Source: Hyunsoonleella pacifica (GTDB lineage Bacteria > Bacteroidota > Bacteroidia > Flavobacteriales > Flavobacteriaceae). From it: a stretch of DNA of 64,000 bases. The stretch is taken from positions 682,001 through 746,000 of the forward strand of contig NZ_SIRS01000001.1 in NCBI RefSeq assembly GCF_004310335.1, read 5' to 3'. The translations under genes and the position numbers were made by a program. Positions 9,592 to 18,771 of the stretch are shown here, piece after piece (position 1 is the stretch's first letter; every line of letters begins with the position of its first letter). The notes under the pieces are model-generated. The model searched no databases. It was not told the origin of the DNA and saw only the letters and a list, made by a program, of their open reading frames with translations.

Positions 9592-10614
9592 ATGGATTCG
9601 CTAACTCAAATTGTTTTAGGAGCTGCTTGTGGAGAAGCAGTTTTAGGAAAAAAGATAGGAAACAAGGCTTTACTATTTGGGGCTATAGGAGGGACAATTC
9701 CAGATTTAGATGTTTTAGTAGGAGGCTTGCTCTATGGAAATGAAATTGATGCTATGTTATTTCATAGAGGTTTCATGCATTCTATTTTATTTTCTGTTTT
9801 AGCAGCTTTTCTTTTGGGTATAGGTGTTCATAAACTCTATGACTTTGGAAAGCGAAAAAATACTACAACTAAAAACAATTGGATATCTCTATTTTTCTGG
9901 TCTTTATTTACTCATCCTATTTTAGATGCTTTTACCCCTTATGGGACACAATTATTTACGCCTTTTAGTAATTATAGAGTAGCTTTAAATAATATTGCAG
10001 TAGCAGACCCAGCATACACTTTGCCATTTTTAATTTGTATTATAGTTGTAATGTTTTTTAAACGCTCATCTAGTAAGAGAAGTTTATGGTTAAAATTAGG
10101 TATTGGTATCAGTTCCGCTTACTTATTATTTACCCTAGGAAACAAACTATATGTAGACTCTATTTTTCGAAAGTCTTTAAAAGATGCAGAGATAGGTGCC
10201 GTTAGATTTAGTACACAACCAGCCATTTTGAATAACATATTGTGGTATGCTATTGCAGAAACAAAGTCTGCCTATTATGTAGCAGATTATTCTTTGTTAG
10301 ATACCAAAAATAGATTTTTGAATTTCACAAAAATTCAAAAACAACGTGATTTAACACCGTCTGAATATGATGATGTTAAAAGATTATCGTGGTTTAGTAA
10401 TCAATATTATAGTATTTATAAACTAAATGATAATGAATACCAATATAACGATTTGCGTTATCCACTTTTAGATTTAAAAAACCCAAATACTTCAGTATTT
10501 AGTTTATCGTTATATAAAGAGAATAATAGGTTAAATATGAAGCCATTTGAGCCCAAATTTGATGATATGGATAATGTATTTAAGTCCTTGTGGATACGTG
10601 TAAAGGGTATCTAA
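9592..10614 (+). CDS. Membrane-bound metal-dependent hydrolase (DUF457/YdjM type)
   Basis: 340 residues from the ATG at 9592; a TTG 15 bases upstream is in frame but lies in a hairpin, so the ATG is preferred. N-terminal half carries four or five membrane segments and the family motifs M-D-S-L-T-Q, P-D-L-D (near residue 39) and H-R-G-F-M-H-S (near 61), probable metal ligands. The C-terminal 150 residues are soluble. Family members resemble E. coli YdjM and phospholipase-like hydrolases; substrate unknown. Converges with the next gene, stop codons 6 bases apart. Confidence 0.8.
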   Translation: MDSLTQIVLGAACGEAVLGKKIGNKALLFGAIGGTIPDLDVLVGGLLYGNEIDAMLFHRGFMHSILFSVLAAFLLGIGVHKLYDFGKRKNTTTKNNWISLFFWSLFTHPILDAFTPYGTQLFTPFSNYRVALNNIAVADPAYTLPFLICIIVVMFFKRSSSKRSLWLKLGIGISSAYLLFTLGNKLYVDSIFRKSLKDAEIGAVRFSTQPAILNNILWYAIAETKSAYYVADYSLLDTKNRFLNFTKIQKQRDLTPSEYDDVKRLSWFSNQYYSIYKLNDNEYQYNDLRYPLLDLKNPNTSVFSLSLYKENNRLNMKPFEPKFDDMDNVFKSLWIRVKGI

Positions 10615-10620
10615 ATTACC

Positions 10621-11826
10621 TTAGTTTTTTAATATTCCTAATTCAACCATACAGTTTTGCATCATTTTATAGGTTCGTTTAATATCAGCATCTAGACCTA
10701 TTGAGAATCGGATAAGCCCATCACTTAGTCCCATATTGCGTTGTTCTTCTTCTGAAATTTCTGAAGATGTAGAAGTTCCAGGAGCAGAGAATAACGTTTT
10801 ATAAAACCCTAAACTTACAGCTAAATACCCCAAATTTCGATGTTGCATTAGCTCCATAAGCTCATTGGCTCTTTTTAAAGACCCAACATCAACAGTTAGC
10901 ATACCACCAAAACCATATTCTGTATTCATCATACTTTTGAATAACTCATGCGAAGGGTGTGATTTTAATCCAGGATAAACAGTTTTTAAACCATCAGCTT
11001 TAAATTTTTTAGCCAAATACAATCCATTTTTACTATGTTGTTGCATCCTTATGTGTAATGTCCTCAGGTTTTTTAATATTGAAGATGCTCTTAAGCTATC
11101 CAAGGTAGAGCCAAGTAGCATTCCTGCCCCATCATTCACGTTTCGTAAATCGTTAATGAATTTTTGTGTACCGCAAACTACACCACCAACAGTATCACTG
11201 GAACCATTGATGAATTTTGTTAAACTATGAATAGTAACATCAGCCCCTAGCATAGCAGGAGAAATAGATAATGGAGAAAAGGTATTATCAACAACTAATT
11301 TTAGGTTATATTTTTTAGCAATTTTAGAAAGTGCTCTAATATCTGCTACTTCTAAAAGCGGATTACTAACAGATTCGCAATACAGCACTTTAGTCTGTTT
11401 CGTAATTACTGCTTCAACATTTTCTATTTTGGTAATATCTACAAAGGAAGTTTCTATATTAAATTTAGGTGTAAAGTTTTTAAAGAACGCGTAAGTGCCA
11501 CCGTAAATAGTTCTACTGGAAACTATATGGTCTCCAGCATTACATAATTGCATAATTACAGATGTAATTGCTCCCATTCCAGAAGATGTAACAGTAGCAG
11601 TTTCAGTATTTTCCATAGCAGCTAATGCTTCTCCCAGATATAAATTAGAGGGAGAGGAATGACGTGAATATAGATAACATCCATCCGCATTACCTTCAAA
11701 AGTATCAAACATGGTTTTAGCAGAGAGAAAGGTATAGGTTGAGGTATCTGAAATAGATGGGTTAACCCCACCAAATTCGCCAAAATACTGTAAATCTTGT
11801 ATGTTATTTGCAGGTTTAAAACTCAT
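10621..11826 (-). CDS. Trans-sulfuration family PLP enzyme (Cys/Met metabolism)
   Basis: 401 residues from the ATG at 11826, chosen over an in-frame start 54 bases upstream because homologues begin near M-S-F-K-P. PLP fold type I: Schiff-base Lys204 in H-S-L-T-K-F, Asp180 contacting the pyridine N, and the Y53-S-R55 phosphate motif from the neighbouring subunit. Candidates are methionine gamma-lyase, cystathionine gamma-lyase or cystathionine gamma-synthase. The Cys typical of methionine gamma-lyases after the active-site Tyr is Gly here (Y108-G-G110). The divergent Lrp-type gene 159 bases away is its probable regulator and favours an amino-acid catabolic role. Confidence 0.85.
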   Translation of the reverse strand: MSFKPANNIQDLQYFGEFGGVNPSISDTSTYTFLSAKTMFDTFEGNADGCYLYSRHSSPSNLYLGEALAAMENTETATVTSSGMGAITSVIMQLCNAGDHIVSSRTIYGGTYAFFKNFTPKFNIETSFVDITKIENVEAVITKQTKVLYCESVSNPLLEVADIRALSKIAKKYNLKLVVDNTFSPLSISPAMLGADVTIHSLTKFINGSSDTVGGVVCGTQKFINDLRNVNDGAGMLLGSTLDSLRASSILKNLRTLHIRMQQHSKNGLYLAKKFKADGLKTVYPGLKSHPSHELFKSMMNTEYGFGGMLTVDVGSLKRANELMELMQHRNLGYLAVSLGFYKTLFSAPGTSTSSEISEEEQRNMGLSDGLIRFSIGLDADIKRTYKMMQNCMVELGILKN

Positions 11827-11985
11827 GGTAAATACATTGAAATCATAATGCAATTTCACTGTTTTTAGAAATAAAGTCAATATGAATCATGTTTTTTAGA
11901 AAATAAATCTTTTAATTTTACTATTTTTAGAATAAATATTTAAACTATCCTTTTAATTTTAACTTAAAGCGAAATTTTTTCAATA

Positions 11986-12447
11986 ATGGTTTTTGATAAA
12001 ATTGACAAAAAACTACTAGAGCTTTTACAAAGTGATAGTAAACAAACTAATAAAGAACTTTCTAATAAATTAGAGCTTTCGGTAACTGCGGTTTATGAGC
12101 GTATTAAAAAATTAGAAAAAGAAGGGTTTATTGAGGGCTACACAGCTGTAATTAATAAGCAAAAAATTAATAGAAATTTTGTTGCGTTTTGCCACATAAA
12201 ATTATTGCAACATAGCCAAGAGTATGTGTATAGTTTTGAAAGACAGGTAAATAAGTTAGATGAGGTTTTAGAGTGTTACCACCTTAGTGGCGATTATGAT
12301 TATCTTTTAAAAGTTATTGTAGAGGATATGGTTTCTTTTAGAGCGTTTATAGTAAAAAAGCTTACGAGTATCAATCATATTGGCAGTACGCACAGTATGT
12401 TTGTTATAAATGAAGTAAAGCAAACTAATATAATTCGGTTTTCATGA
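11986..12447 (+). CDS. Lrp/AsnC family transcriptional regulator
   Basis: 153 residues. N-terminal winged helix-turn-helix (residues 3-60, D-x-K-L-L-E-L-L-Q ... L-S-V-T-A-V-Y-E-R-I-K-K-L-E) followed by an AsnC ligand-binding RAM domain with the G-D-Y-D-Y-L-L-K motif (around 104-111). Such proteins sense amino acids and often control the divergently transcribed gene, here the PLP enzyme. The stop overlaps the start of the following protease gene by four bases. Confidence 0.92.
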   Translation: MVFDKIDKKLLELLQSDSKQTNKELSNKLELSVTAVYERIKKLEKEGFIEGYTAVINKQKINRNFVAFCHIKLLQHSQEYVYSFERQVNKLDEVLECYHLSGDYDYLLKVIVEDMVSFRAFIVKKLTSINHIGSTHSMFVINEVKQTNIIRFS

Positions 12448-13070
12448 AGTCCATTAGTTATAAATGTATAGAGCTCTTTATCATATTTATTTTGATACCT
12501 GTGAGTTTTGCTTTTAATTACTCTATGTATATTAAACTAACTATAGGTTTATTGGGATTTATTTATGTAGTTTATGTGCTGTTGAAAGTAGAGTTAGAAA
12601 GATTTAAAATAGCACAAAACTTAAATTGGAAACTCTTTTGGAAGCAAACATCAATAAGGTTCTTAGTTATAGCTCTGCTAACAACTGTATTTTTATGGAT
12701 AACTAATAAAGAGGATTTATTTGTTGTATTACTCCGTAAGCCAAAGCTTTGGGTATTCATTCTATTCATATATTCCTTTTTTTCAGTATATCCACAGGAA
12801 TTGATTTATCGTACACTCTTTTTTAAACGTTATTCTAATCTATTTAAATCTAAAACATTGTTAGTATTTGTTAATGCTATTTTATTCGCATTAGCACATA
12901 TTTTTTTTAAAAATACCTTGGTAATCATTTTTACCTTTTTTGGAGGCATTCTATTTGCCCTAACATATTTAAAAACAAAATCAACACTACTAGTTTCTAT
13001 AGAACATGCTATTTATGGTTGTTGGTTATTTACCGTTGGTATTGGGGAGATGCTCGGATTTCCTAGCTAA
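12444..13070 (+). CDS. CPBP family intramembrane metalloprotease
   Basis: 208-residue protein with about seven membrane segments. The C-terminal half has the CPBP (Abi, CAAX-protease-like) motifs: P-Q-E-L-I-Y-R (first Glu of EExxR is Gln), F-A-L-A-H and E-H-A-I-Y-G. The single change to QE is common in a Bacteroidota subgroup. Substrate unknown; these enzymes act in membrane protein processing or self-immunity. ATGA overlap with the Lrp gene indicates one operon, although no functional link is obvious. Confidence 0.82.
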   Translation: MKSISYKCIELFIIFILIPVSFAFNYSMYIKLTIGLLGFIYVVYVLLKVELERFKIAQNLNWKLFWKQTSIRFLVIALLTTVFLWITNKEDLFVVLLRKPKLWVFILFIYSFFSVYPQELIYRTLFFKRYSNLFKSKTLLVFVNAILFALAHIFFKNTLVIIFTFFGGILFALTYLKTKSTLLVSIEHAIYGCWLFTVGIGEMLGFPS

Positions 13071-13147
13071 ATATTTAAATAAAATCGTACATAATTAAAT
13101 CTTTTTGCTATTTTTATTGAAGCTATTATTAACTAACAATATTAAAT

Positions 13148-13663
13148 ATGAAAAATTTAGGATCAATTATTTTGGGATTTATTATCGGAGCATTATTAAC
13201 CTATTTCTTTTGTCCAAGACCAACTGGAGACGATATGCATAGTATGGATAGAAAAATTAGAGCACCTAAGGATACTATTTCTGTAGTAAAGGCAACCCAA
13301 TTATTTAAGAATTGGCAACGTAATAATCCTACTGAAATAGACTCCACATTAGAAGTAGAGGGGTCTAGAAAGCAAACTACCAACGTCGCTTGGTCTCTAG
13401 ATGTTGTAAGGGATTATTTAGACTATGCTGAAGCTGCAATTGATTCTTCGGGTTATAAAATGACAGGTATTGCAGTATTTATGGGAAATTATGGTAAAAA
13501 CTCTGACCCCAAGATAAAAAATAGAAACACATTATTTATTGCACCTACTGTTGATGGAGGATTGTCTAAGGCTAGTATCATGGATCTTGTGTTGCAAAGT
13601 GATCCAAATAATAAACCTCCATTAAATGCAGGATCAGGAGGAAATGGTGGTTATCCCCAATAA
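13148..13663 (+). CDS. Hypothetical membrane-anchored protein
   Basis: 171 residues. One N-terminal hydrophobic segment (about 4-21) ends in an F-F-C-P, so either a signal anchor or an atypical lipoprotein signal. The rest is hydrophilic, with a W-S-L-D-V-V-R-D-Y-L-D-Y helix and a Gly/Asn-rich tail. No family recognised. It precedes the membrane protein/histidine kinase pair by 10 bases and is probably co-transcribed, so it may be part of that signalling unit. Confidence 0.7.
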   Translation: MKNLGSIILGFIIGALLTYFFCPRPTGDDMHSMDRKIRAPKDTISVVKATQLFKNWQRNNPTEIDSTLEVEGSRKQTTNVAWSLDVVRDYLDYAEAAIDSSGYKMTGIAVFMGNYGKNSDPKIKNRNTLFIAPTVDGGLSKASIMDLVLQSDPNNKPPLNAGSGGNGGYPQ

Positions 13664-13673
13664 AGTTTAATTT

Positions 13674-14399
13674 GTGATAGAATTTCTTCTAAGTAATTAT
13701 ATACAGCTAACTTTCACTGTAGAAATTATTGCTGCATTAACAGGTGTGATATATTATAATAAATATAAAACTACACCTGTTAAATATTTTATATACTTTC
13801 TTGTATTTATATCATTGGCAGACATACTTGGTGTTTACAGTTATTATGTGAAACCAAATGGGGCTCTGGGGTTTTTAATAGGAACAAAATTTGAAAAAAA
13901 CCACTGGTGGACTAATACTTACTGGGTAATAGGAGCTCCCTTATTTATTTGCTTTTATTATCGACAAATATTGAATACAGAATTCTTTAAAAAAGTACTT
14001 AAATATAGTAGTTATTTATTTTTTATATTTTCAATTTGCTTTGTGATAACAAACTGGGAAGCATTTTTTCACTCATTTTTTATTATACTTAATTTAACAG
14101 GTGCTGTATTAATTACTATTAGTGCAGTCTTTTTTTTTGTGGAAATTTTAAGTAGTGAAGATATCTTGGTATTTTACAAATCCATTAACTTTTATATCAC
14201 TGCCGTTATATTTATTTGGTGGCTTATTATAACACCTCTTACATTTTACGATATATATTTCAAATATGAAATTGGAGTTGGGCATATTGATAAAGAGTTC
14301 ATGTTTTTAAGACACAAAATTTACTTATTCGCTAATATATTTATGTATTTAACCTATACCTTTGCTTTTATATGGTGCAAACCGGAGAACGAATTGTAA
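13674..14399 (+). CDS. Multi-pass membrane protein, partner of histidine kinase
   Basis: 241 residues starting at a GTG (no ATG fits the hydrophobic N-terminus). About seven membrane segments, rich in Phe/Tyr/Ile, no catalytic motif. The last 28 bases overlap the start of the histidine kinase gene, which suggests tight coupling. It could be the sensory module for that kinase, which itself has just one membrane segment and no input domain; this is inferred from position only. Confidence 0.7.
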   Translation: MIEFLLSNYIQLTFTVEIIAALTGVIYYNKYKTTPVKYFIYFLVFISLADILGVYSYYVKPNGALGFLIGTKFEKNHWWTNTYWVIGAPLFICFYYRQILNTEFFKKVLKYSSYLFFIFSICFVITNWEAFFHSFFIILNLTGAVLITISAVFFFVEILSSEDILVFYKSINFYITAVIFIWWLIITPLTFYDIYFKYEIGVGHIDKEFMFLRHKIYLFANIFMYLTYTFAFIWCKPENEL

Positions 14400-15172
14400 G
14401 TAGTGCTTCAGAGCGCTATATGTTATTGTATATGATTGCTGTTTTGGTAATTATAACATCACTTGTTATTATATTTTTCGTAGTATTCCAAAAACGAAAA
14501 AACAAGTTATTATTAGATAAAATCAAGCAACAGCGTGCTTTTGAGGAGGAAATGGTAAAAGCGCAAACCGAAACCCAAGAGCAAACCTTAAAAAATATTG
14601 GTTGGGAACTACATGATAATGTAGGGCAATTGTTGTCTTTTGCCAGTATGCAATTAAGTATTTTAAAAATGCAGGTTTCTAATGATGTTAGGGATAAATT
14701 TAAAGATACCACAGAGGCTTTAAGTAATGGACTTAAAGAAGTACGTGCTTTATCCAAAACCCTAAATAATGATGTGATTTTAAATATAGGTTTTGAGAAA
14801 TCCATTACCAACGAACTGGACCGCTTAAAACGTATGAAGTTTACATCTGCAGAATTAAAAATTGTTGGTAATAAAATTAACTTTAAAGATAAGAATCACG
14901 AGATTATTATATTTAGGATACTTCAGGAGTTTTTATCTAATTCCGTAAAATATTCCGAAGCAAAAAATTTAAATATCACATTGGATTATAAACTTGATAG
15001 CATTGTTATTATCGCTAAAGATGATGGAAAGGGGTTTGATATTAACGAAGTAGAAAAGGGTTCTGGTTTAATTAATATGAAGAGTAGAGCAGAACTTCTT
15101 GGAGCAACACTTCAACTAAAATCTAAGCTTAATGAAGGCGTAGAATTAATGTTGTTATACCCTTTAAAATAA
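14372..15172 (+). CDS. NarL/DegS-type sensor histidine kinase
   Basis: 266 residues. One membrane segment (about 18-39), a coiled-coil linker, then the HisKA_3 dimerisation helix with phospho-acceptor His81 in E-L-H-D-N-V-G-Q and a HATPase domain (N-box E-F-L-S-N-S-V-K-Y, G1 box D-D-G-K-G-F-D, G2 box G-S-G-L-I-N-M). Such kinases phosphorylate LuxR-type response regulators; none is encoded next to it. No periplasmic sensor domain, so input likely comes through the membrane protein upstream. Converges with the aldehyde dehydrogenase gene, 4 bases apart. Confidence 0.9.
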   Translation: MVQTGERIVSSASERYMLLYMIAVLVIITSLVIIFFVVFQKRKNKLLLDKIKQQRAFEEEMVKAQTETQEQTLKNIGWELHDNVGQLLSFASMQLSILKMQVSNDVRDKFKDTTEALSNGLKEVRALSKTLNNDVILNIGFEKSITNELDRLKRMKFTSAELKIVGNKINFKDKNHEIIIFRILQEFLSNSVKYSEAKNLNITLDYKLDSIVIIAKDDGKGFDINEVEKGSGLINMKSRAELLGATLQLKSKLNEGVELMLLYPLK

Positions 15173-15176
15173 GCCT

Positions 15177-16556
15177 TTAACTAAAATATTTAAATACTTT
15201 TTTCAAGAGATTTGTCTTTCCTTTATAAGGCGCATATCTTAGAGGTAGATCAAGCCATGTACCACGTTTCATAATTGATTTTTCATGAGAGAAAGTATCA
15301 AATCCATTTTTACCATGGTAATTCCCCATACCACTAGCTCCAATACCTCCAAAAGGTAATTTTGGGTTTCCAAAGTGAACAAGTGTGTCGTTTATAACAC
15401 CACCACCAAAGCTGTATGTTCTGATTAGCTTTTCGCTAAAACTGTTATTTTTTGAGAAGATATAAAATGCTAAAGGTCTTTCTATACTAGACATGATTTT
15501 TGCTATGTCTTTTTCAGAATCATAAACTAAAATTGGTAAAATAGGACCAAATATTTCTTCGGTCATAATTTTACTATCTAATTGTGGATTATCTATTAAG
15601 GTAGGAGCGAGGTAGTTGGTTTTTTCATCAAACTTTCCTCCAAAAATGATGTTTTCATTTTCAATTAATGATACTAAGCGTTTTAGGTTTTTAGAATTGA
15701 TAATTCTTGGAAAATCATCAGACTGAAAAGGAGTCTTACCATATCTTCTAGTAATTTCCTTTTCTATTGCTTCTATAAAAATAGCTTTAATATGAGATTT
15801 AACAATAACAAAATCTGGAGCAATACAGGTTTGCCCACCATTTAATAATTTGCCCCAAACTAGGCGTCTGGCTATTAGTTTTACATCAATTGTTTCGTCT
15901 ATAATGCAAGGTGTTTTTCCACCTAGCTCCAATGTTACTGGAGTTAAATGTTTCGCAGCAGCTTCAGCAACAATTTTGCCAACTTTAGTACTACCTGTAA
16001 AAAAAATATAATCCCATTTTTGCGCTAATAACTCTGTTGCTACAGGAATACCGCCTTCAATTGAAGTACACATATCTTCAGGAAATACATTTTTAATAAT
16101 TTCAGTTAATACTTGGGATGTGTTTTCGGTAAGTTCACTTGGTTTCAAAACTACTGTATTTCCTGCTGCAATAGCCATAATTAGAGGTTCCATTGCCAAT
16201 AGAAACGGATAGTTCCATGGGGCAATTACTAAAACTGCTCCATAAGGCTCTTTATATATATAGTCTTTAGAAGGAAACGTTAAAATTGATGATCTTACAC
16301 GCTTGGGTTTACTCCAGGACTTTAGCTTTTTAATGGCTAGGTTTAGCTCAGAAATTACCAACCCAAATTCGCTGATATAGGTTTCAAATTCTGATTTTCT
16401 GAAATCTTTATACAATGCATCAAAAATATCTTGTTCTTTTTTGATGATTTCTTGCTTTAGAGTTTTTAAAAGGGACAAGCGGTAAGGAATGTCTTTTGTT
16501 GCTTGTGATAAAAAAAGGGCATTATGCGACGCTACAAGTTTTGGAATTGATTTCAT
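15177..16556 (-). CDS. Aldehyde dehydrogenase (class 3-like)
   Basis: 459 residues from the ATG at 16556; a start 36 bases upstream would run into the preceding gene and adds residues not expected in the family. NAD(P)-dependent oxidation of aldehydes to acids: catalytic Cys244 (G-G-Q-T-C), general base Glu210 (L-E-L-G-G-K), Asn114 (P-W-N-Y-P-F) and K138-P-S-E. The short length, without an N-terminal extension, and C-terminal hydrophobic/basic tail fit the fatty-aldehyde (class 3) group. 17 bases behind the pseudouridine synthase gene, likely the same transcript. Confidence 0.93.
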   Translation of the reverse strand: MKSIPKLVASHNALFLSQATKDIPYRLSLLKTLKQEIIKKEQDIFDALYKDFRKSEFETYISEFGLVISELNLAIKKLKSWSKPKRVRSSILTFPSKDYIYKEPYGAVLVIAPWNYPFLLAMEPLIMAIAAGNTVVLKPSELTENTSQVLTEIIKNVFPEDMCTSIEGGIPVATELLAQKWDYIFFTGSTKVGKIVAEAAAKHLTPVTLELGGKTPCIIDETIDVKLIARRLVWGKLLNGGQTCIAPDFVIVKSHIKAIFIEAIEKEITRRYGKTPFQSDDFPRIINSKNLKRLVSLIENENIIFGGKFDEKTNYLAPTLIDNPQLDSKIMTEEIFGPILPILVYDSEKDIAKIMSSIERPLAFYIFSKNNSFSEKLIRTYSFGGGVINDTLVHFGNPKLPFGGIGASGMGNYHGKNGFDTFSHEKSIMKRGTWLDLPLRYAPYKGKTNLLKKVFKYFS

Positions 16557-16573
16557 TCTTCTAAGATAAAACT

Positions 16574-17272
16574 TTAAGTGCACGCATTCCAAATAGTATC
16601 ATTTGGTAGAGGGGCAATAATCGATATAGGGTCTTTTTTTACAGGGTGTATAAATTCGATTTGTCTTGCATGTAAATGTATGCTGGCATCTTTATTACTT
16701 CTGCTAAACCCATATTTTAAATCTCCTTTAATTGGGCTGCCAATGCTAGATAATTGTGTTCTAATTTGGTGATGTCTACCTGTTTCTAGATTGACTTCTA
16801 ATAACGTATAGTTATCCAGTTTTTTTATTGTTTTGTAATGAAGAATAGCTTTTTTACTGTCTTTTATTTCTTTTAGGTGTGCGTATGATTTATTATTTTT
16901 AGGATTCTTTTTAAGCCAATGTATAAGTGTATCTTCAGATTTTGGTGGTTGTTGCTTTACTATAGCCCAATATGTTTTTTTTACTGCTTTGGATAAGAAT
17001 AATTTGTTTAGTCGTGGTAATGCTTTACTTGTTTTGGCAAACATCACAATACCTGTTGTAGGTCTATCTAAACGATGTACAGTACCTAAATACACATTTC
17101 CAGGTTTATTGTATTTATCTTTAATATATGTTTTAACAACATCACTTAATGGCTTGTCTCCTGTTTTATCGCCTTGCACTATATCTCCTGCGCGTTTATT
17201 TATCACAATAATGTGATTATCTTCATATAAAACTTGAAGGTTGCCTTTATTTGAAAGGATTTTTGTTGACAC
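16574..17272 (-). CDS. RluA family pseudouridine synthase
   Basis: 232 residues. Catalytic Asp69 is in the signature H-R-L-D-R-P-T-T-G; the G-R-x-H-Q-I-R motif (E-T-G-R-H-H-Q-I-R) follows. There is no N-terminal S4 domain, as in the RluA/RluC-like short members. It isomerises uridine in rRNA or tRNA; the target position cannot be assigned. Short spacing to the aldehyde dehydrogenase downstream and 83 bases to panB upstream suggest a loose panB-rluA-aldH transcript. Confidence 0.92.
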   Translation of the reverse strand: MSTKILSNKGNLQVLYEDNHIIVINKRAGDIVQGDKTGDKPLSDVVKTYIKDKYNKPGNVYLGTVHRLDRPTTGIVMFAKTSKALPRLNKLFLSKAVKKTYWAIVKQQPPKSEDTLIHWLKKNPKNNKSYAHLKEIKDSKKAILHYKTIKKLDNYTLLEVNLETGRHHQIRTQLSSIGSPIKGDLKYGFSRSNKDASIHLHARQIEFIHPVKKDPISIIAPLPNDTIWNACT

Positions 17273-17355
17273 GTATCTTAATTTTTATTCCTCAAACAGG
17301 TTAAGACGCAAAATCTAAAAGCGTATACTTGATTCTGATTATCGTGAATGAAAAC

Positions 17356-18174
17356 TTAATACTTCTCACTCTCGTTAGGGAAATCTTGAGTTTTTACATC
17401 ATCAACATATTGAGAAATAGCGGTCGTCATTTCTTCATATAAATTTAAGTAACGTCTTAAAAATCTTGGGTTGAATTCGTGCGTCATACCTATCATATCG
17501 TGAAGTACCAATACTTGACCATCAACATCTGGTCCAGCACCTATACCAATAATTGGGATACTAACACTTTCAGCAACTTGTTGCGCTAATTTAGCAGGAA
17601 TCTTTTCTAAAACAATTGCAAAACATCCCAATTTTTCTAGCATTCTAGCATCACTTAATAATTGCTTGGCTTCTTGTTCTTCTTTTGCTCGTACTGTATA
17701 AGTTCCAAATTTATAAATGGATTGTGGCGTTAAACCCAAGTGCCCCATCACGGGAATACCGGCATTCAAAATTCGTTTTATAGATTCTTTAACTTCCTTA
17801 CCACCTTCTAACTTTACAGAATGTGCTCCACTTTCTTTCATAATTCTAATAGCAGAACGTAATGCTTCTTTAGGATCGCTCTGGTAACTTCCAAATGGTA
17901 AGTCAACAACAATTAAAGCTCTATCTATGGCACGTACTACAGAGGAAGCATGATAAATCATTTGGTCCAATGTAATAGGTAAGGTAGTTTCATGTCCTGC
18001 CATAACATTACTAGCTGAATCACCAACCAAAATAACATCTACACCTGCACCATCAACAATTTTTGCCATGGTGTAATCGTAAGCAGTTAGCATAGAAATT
18101 TTTTCGCCAGAAGCTTTCATATCCACTAAGGATTTTACGGTAACGCGTTTGTATTCTTTTTTAGCAGTAGACAT
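17356..18174 (-). CDS. panB: 3-methyl-2-oxobutanoate hydroxymethyltransferase
   Basis: 272 residues, normal length. First committed step of pantothenate synthesis: transfers a hydroxymethyl group from methylene-THF to 2-oxoisovalerate. Motifs include T-A-Y-D-Y, G-D-S-A-S-N-V, K-L-E-G-G and G-I-G-A-G-P-x-x-D-G-Q-V-L-V. No other pan genes adjoin. Divergent from the NTF2-like gene. Confidence 0.96.
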   Translation of the reverse strand: MSTAKKEYKRVTVKSLVDMKASGEKISMLTAYDYTMAKIVDGAGVDVILVGDSASNVMAGHETTLPITLDQMIYHASSVVRAIDRALIVVDLPFGSYQSDPKEALRSAIRIMKESGAHSVKLEGGKEVKESIKRILNAGIPVMGHLGLTPQSIYKFGTYTVRAKEEQEAKQLLSDARMLEKLGCFAIVLEKIPAKLAQQVAESVSIPIIGIGAGPDVDGQVLVLHDMIGMTHEFNPRFLRRYLNLYEEMTTAISQYVDDVKTQDFPNESEKY

Positions 18175-18292
18175 GTCTTATAAATTTTGTATTGCGGTAA
18201 AAATACTAAATAAAGCAGATACTGTTAAACTTTTCTTTATTAGCTACAATAAGTATAATCTATCAATTATTTTAGAAAAAAAATGTAGAAAT

Positions 18293-18760
18293 ATGAAACA
18301 TGTTATACTTTGTGCCATACTTTTTATTACCACTATCTTGGCTGCTCAAGAAGATGATAGTAAGTTGGCAAAATCTACGATAGAGACATTTTTTGAAGGC
18401 TTTCATAAAGGCGATACAGCTTTAATGAAATCGGTTATGGCAGATAGAATCATAATGCAAACAGCTTATAAGAATAAAGAAGGAAAAGATGTTTTGGTAG
18501 CCAATACTCCAGATGATTTAATAAATGCAATAACAGAAAGACCTGAGGATCAAAAATGGGATGAGCGTATTTTAGATTACACTATAAAGGTAGATGGTAA
18601 TATGGCAAATGTATGGACTCCTTATGAATTTTGGTTTAATGAAGAATTTAGTCATTGTGGAGTGAATTCCTTTCAATTATTTAAGGATGGAACATGGAAG
18701 ATTATCTATTTAATTGATACAAGAAGACGTTTTAATTGTAACATTAATCAAAAAAAGTAA
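18293..18760 (+). CDS. Secreted NTF2/SnoaL-like protein
   Basis: 155 residues from the ATG at 18293, chosen because it begins a clean signal peptide (M-K-H-V-I-L-C-A-I-L-F-I-T-T ... A-A-Q); an upstream in-frame start would overlap panB. The mature part is a cystatin-like alpha+beta cone with W-x-P-Y-E-F-W-F and C-G-V-N-S-F-Q-L-F strands typical of the NTF2-like group. Periplasmic, function unknown. Followed after 11 bases by a DinB-like gene. Confidence 0.78.
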   Translation: MKHVILCAILFITTILAAQEDDSKLAKSTIETFFEGFHKGDTALMKSVMADRIIMQTAYKNKEGKDVLVANTPDDLINAITERPEDQKWDERILDYTIKVDGNMANVWTPYEFWFNEEFSHCGVNSFQLFKDGTWKIIYLIDTRRRFNCNINQKK

Positions 18761-18771
18761 TAAACTAAATT

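Noticed and set aside
10621-11826. Naming the PLP enzyme methionine gamma-lyase
   Set aside because: The Cys typical of methionine gamma-lyase in the Y-G-C motif is Gly here, so the specific name cannot be supported from sequence alone.
14416-14811. 131-codon antisense open frame within the histidine kinase gene
   Set aside because: Fully inside a well-supported gene with intact kinase motifs, and no recognisable domain in the antisense frame.
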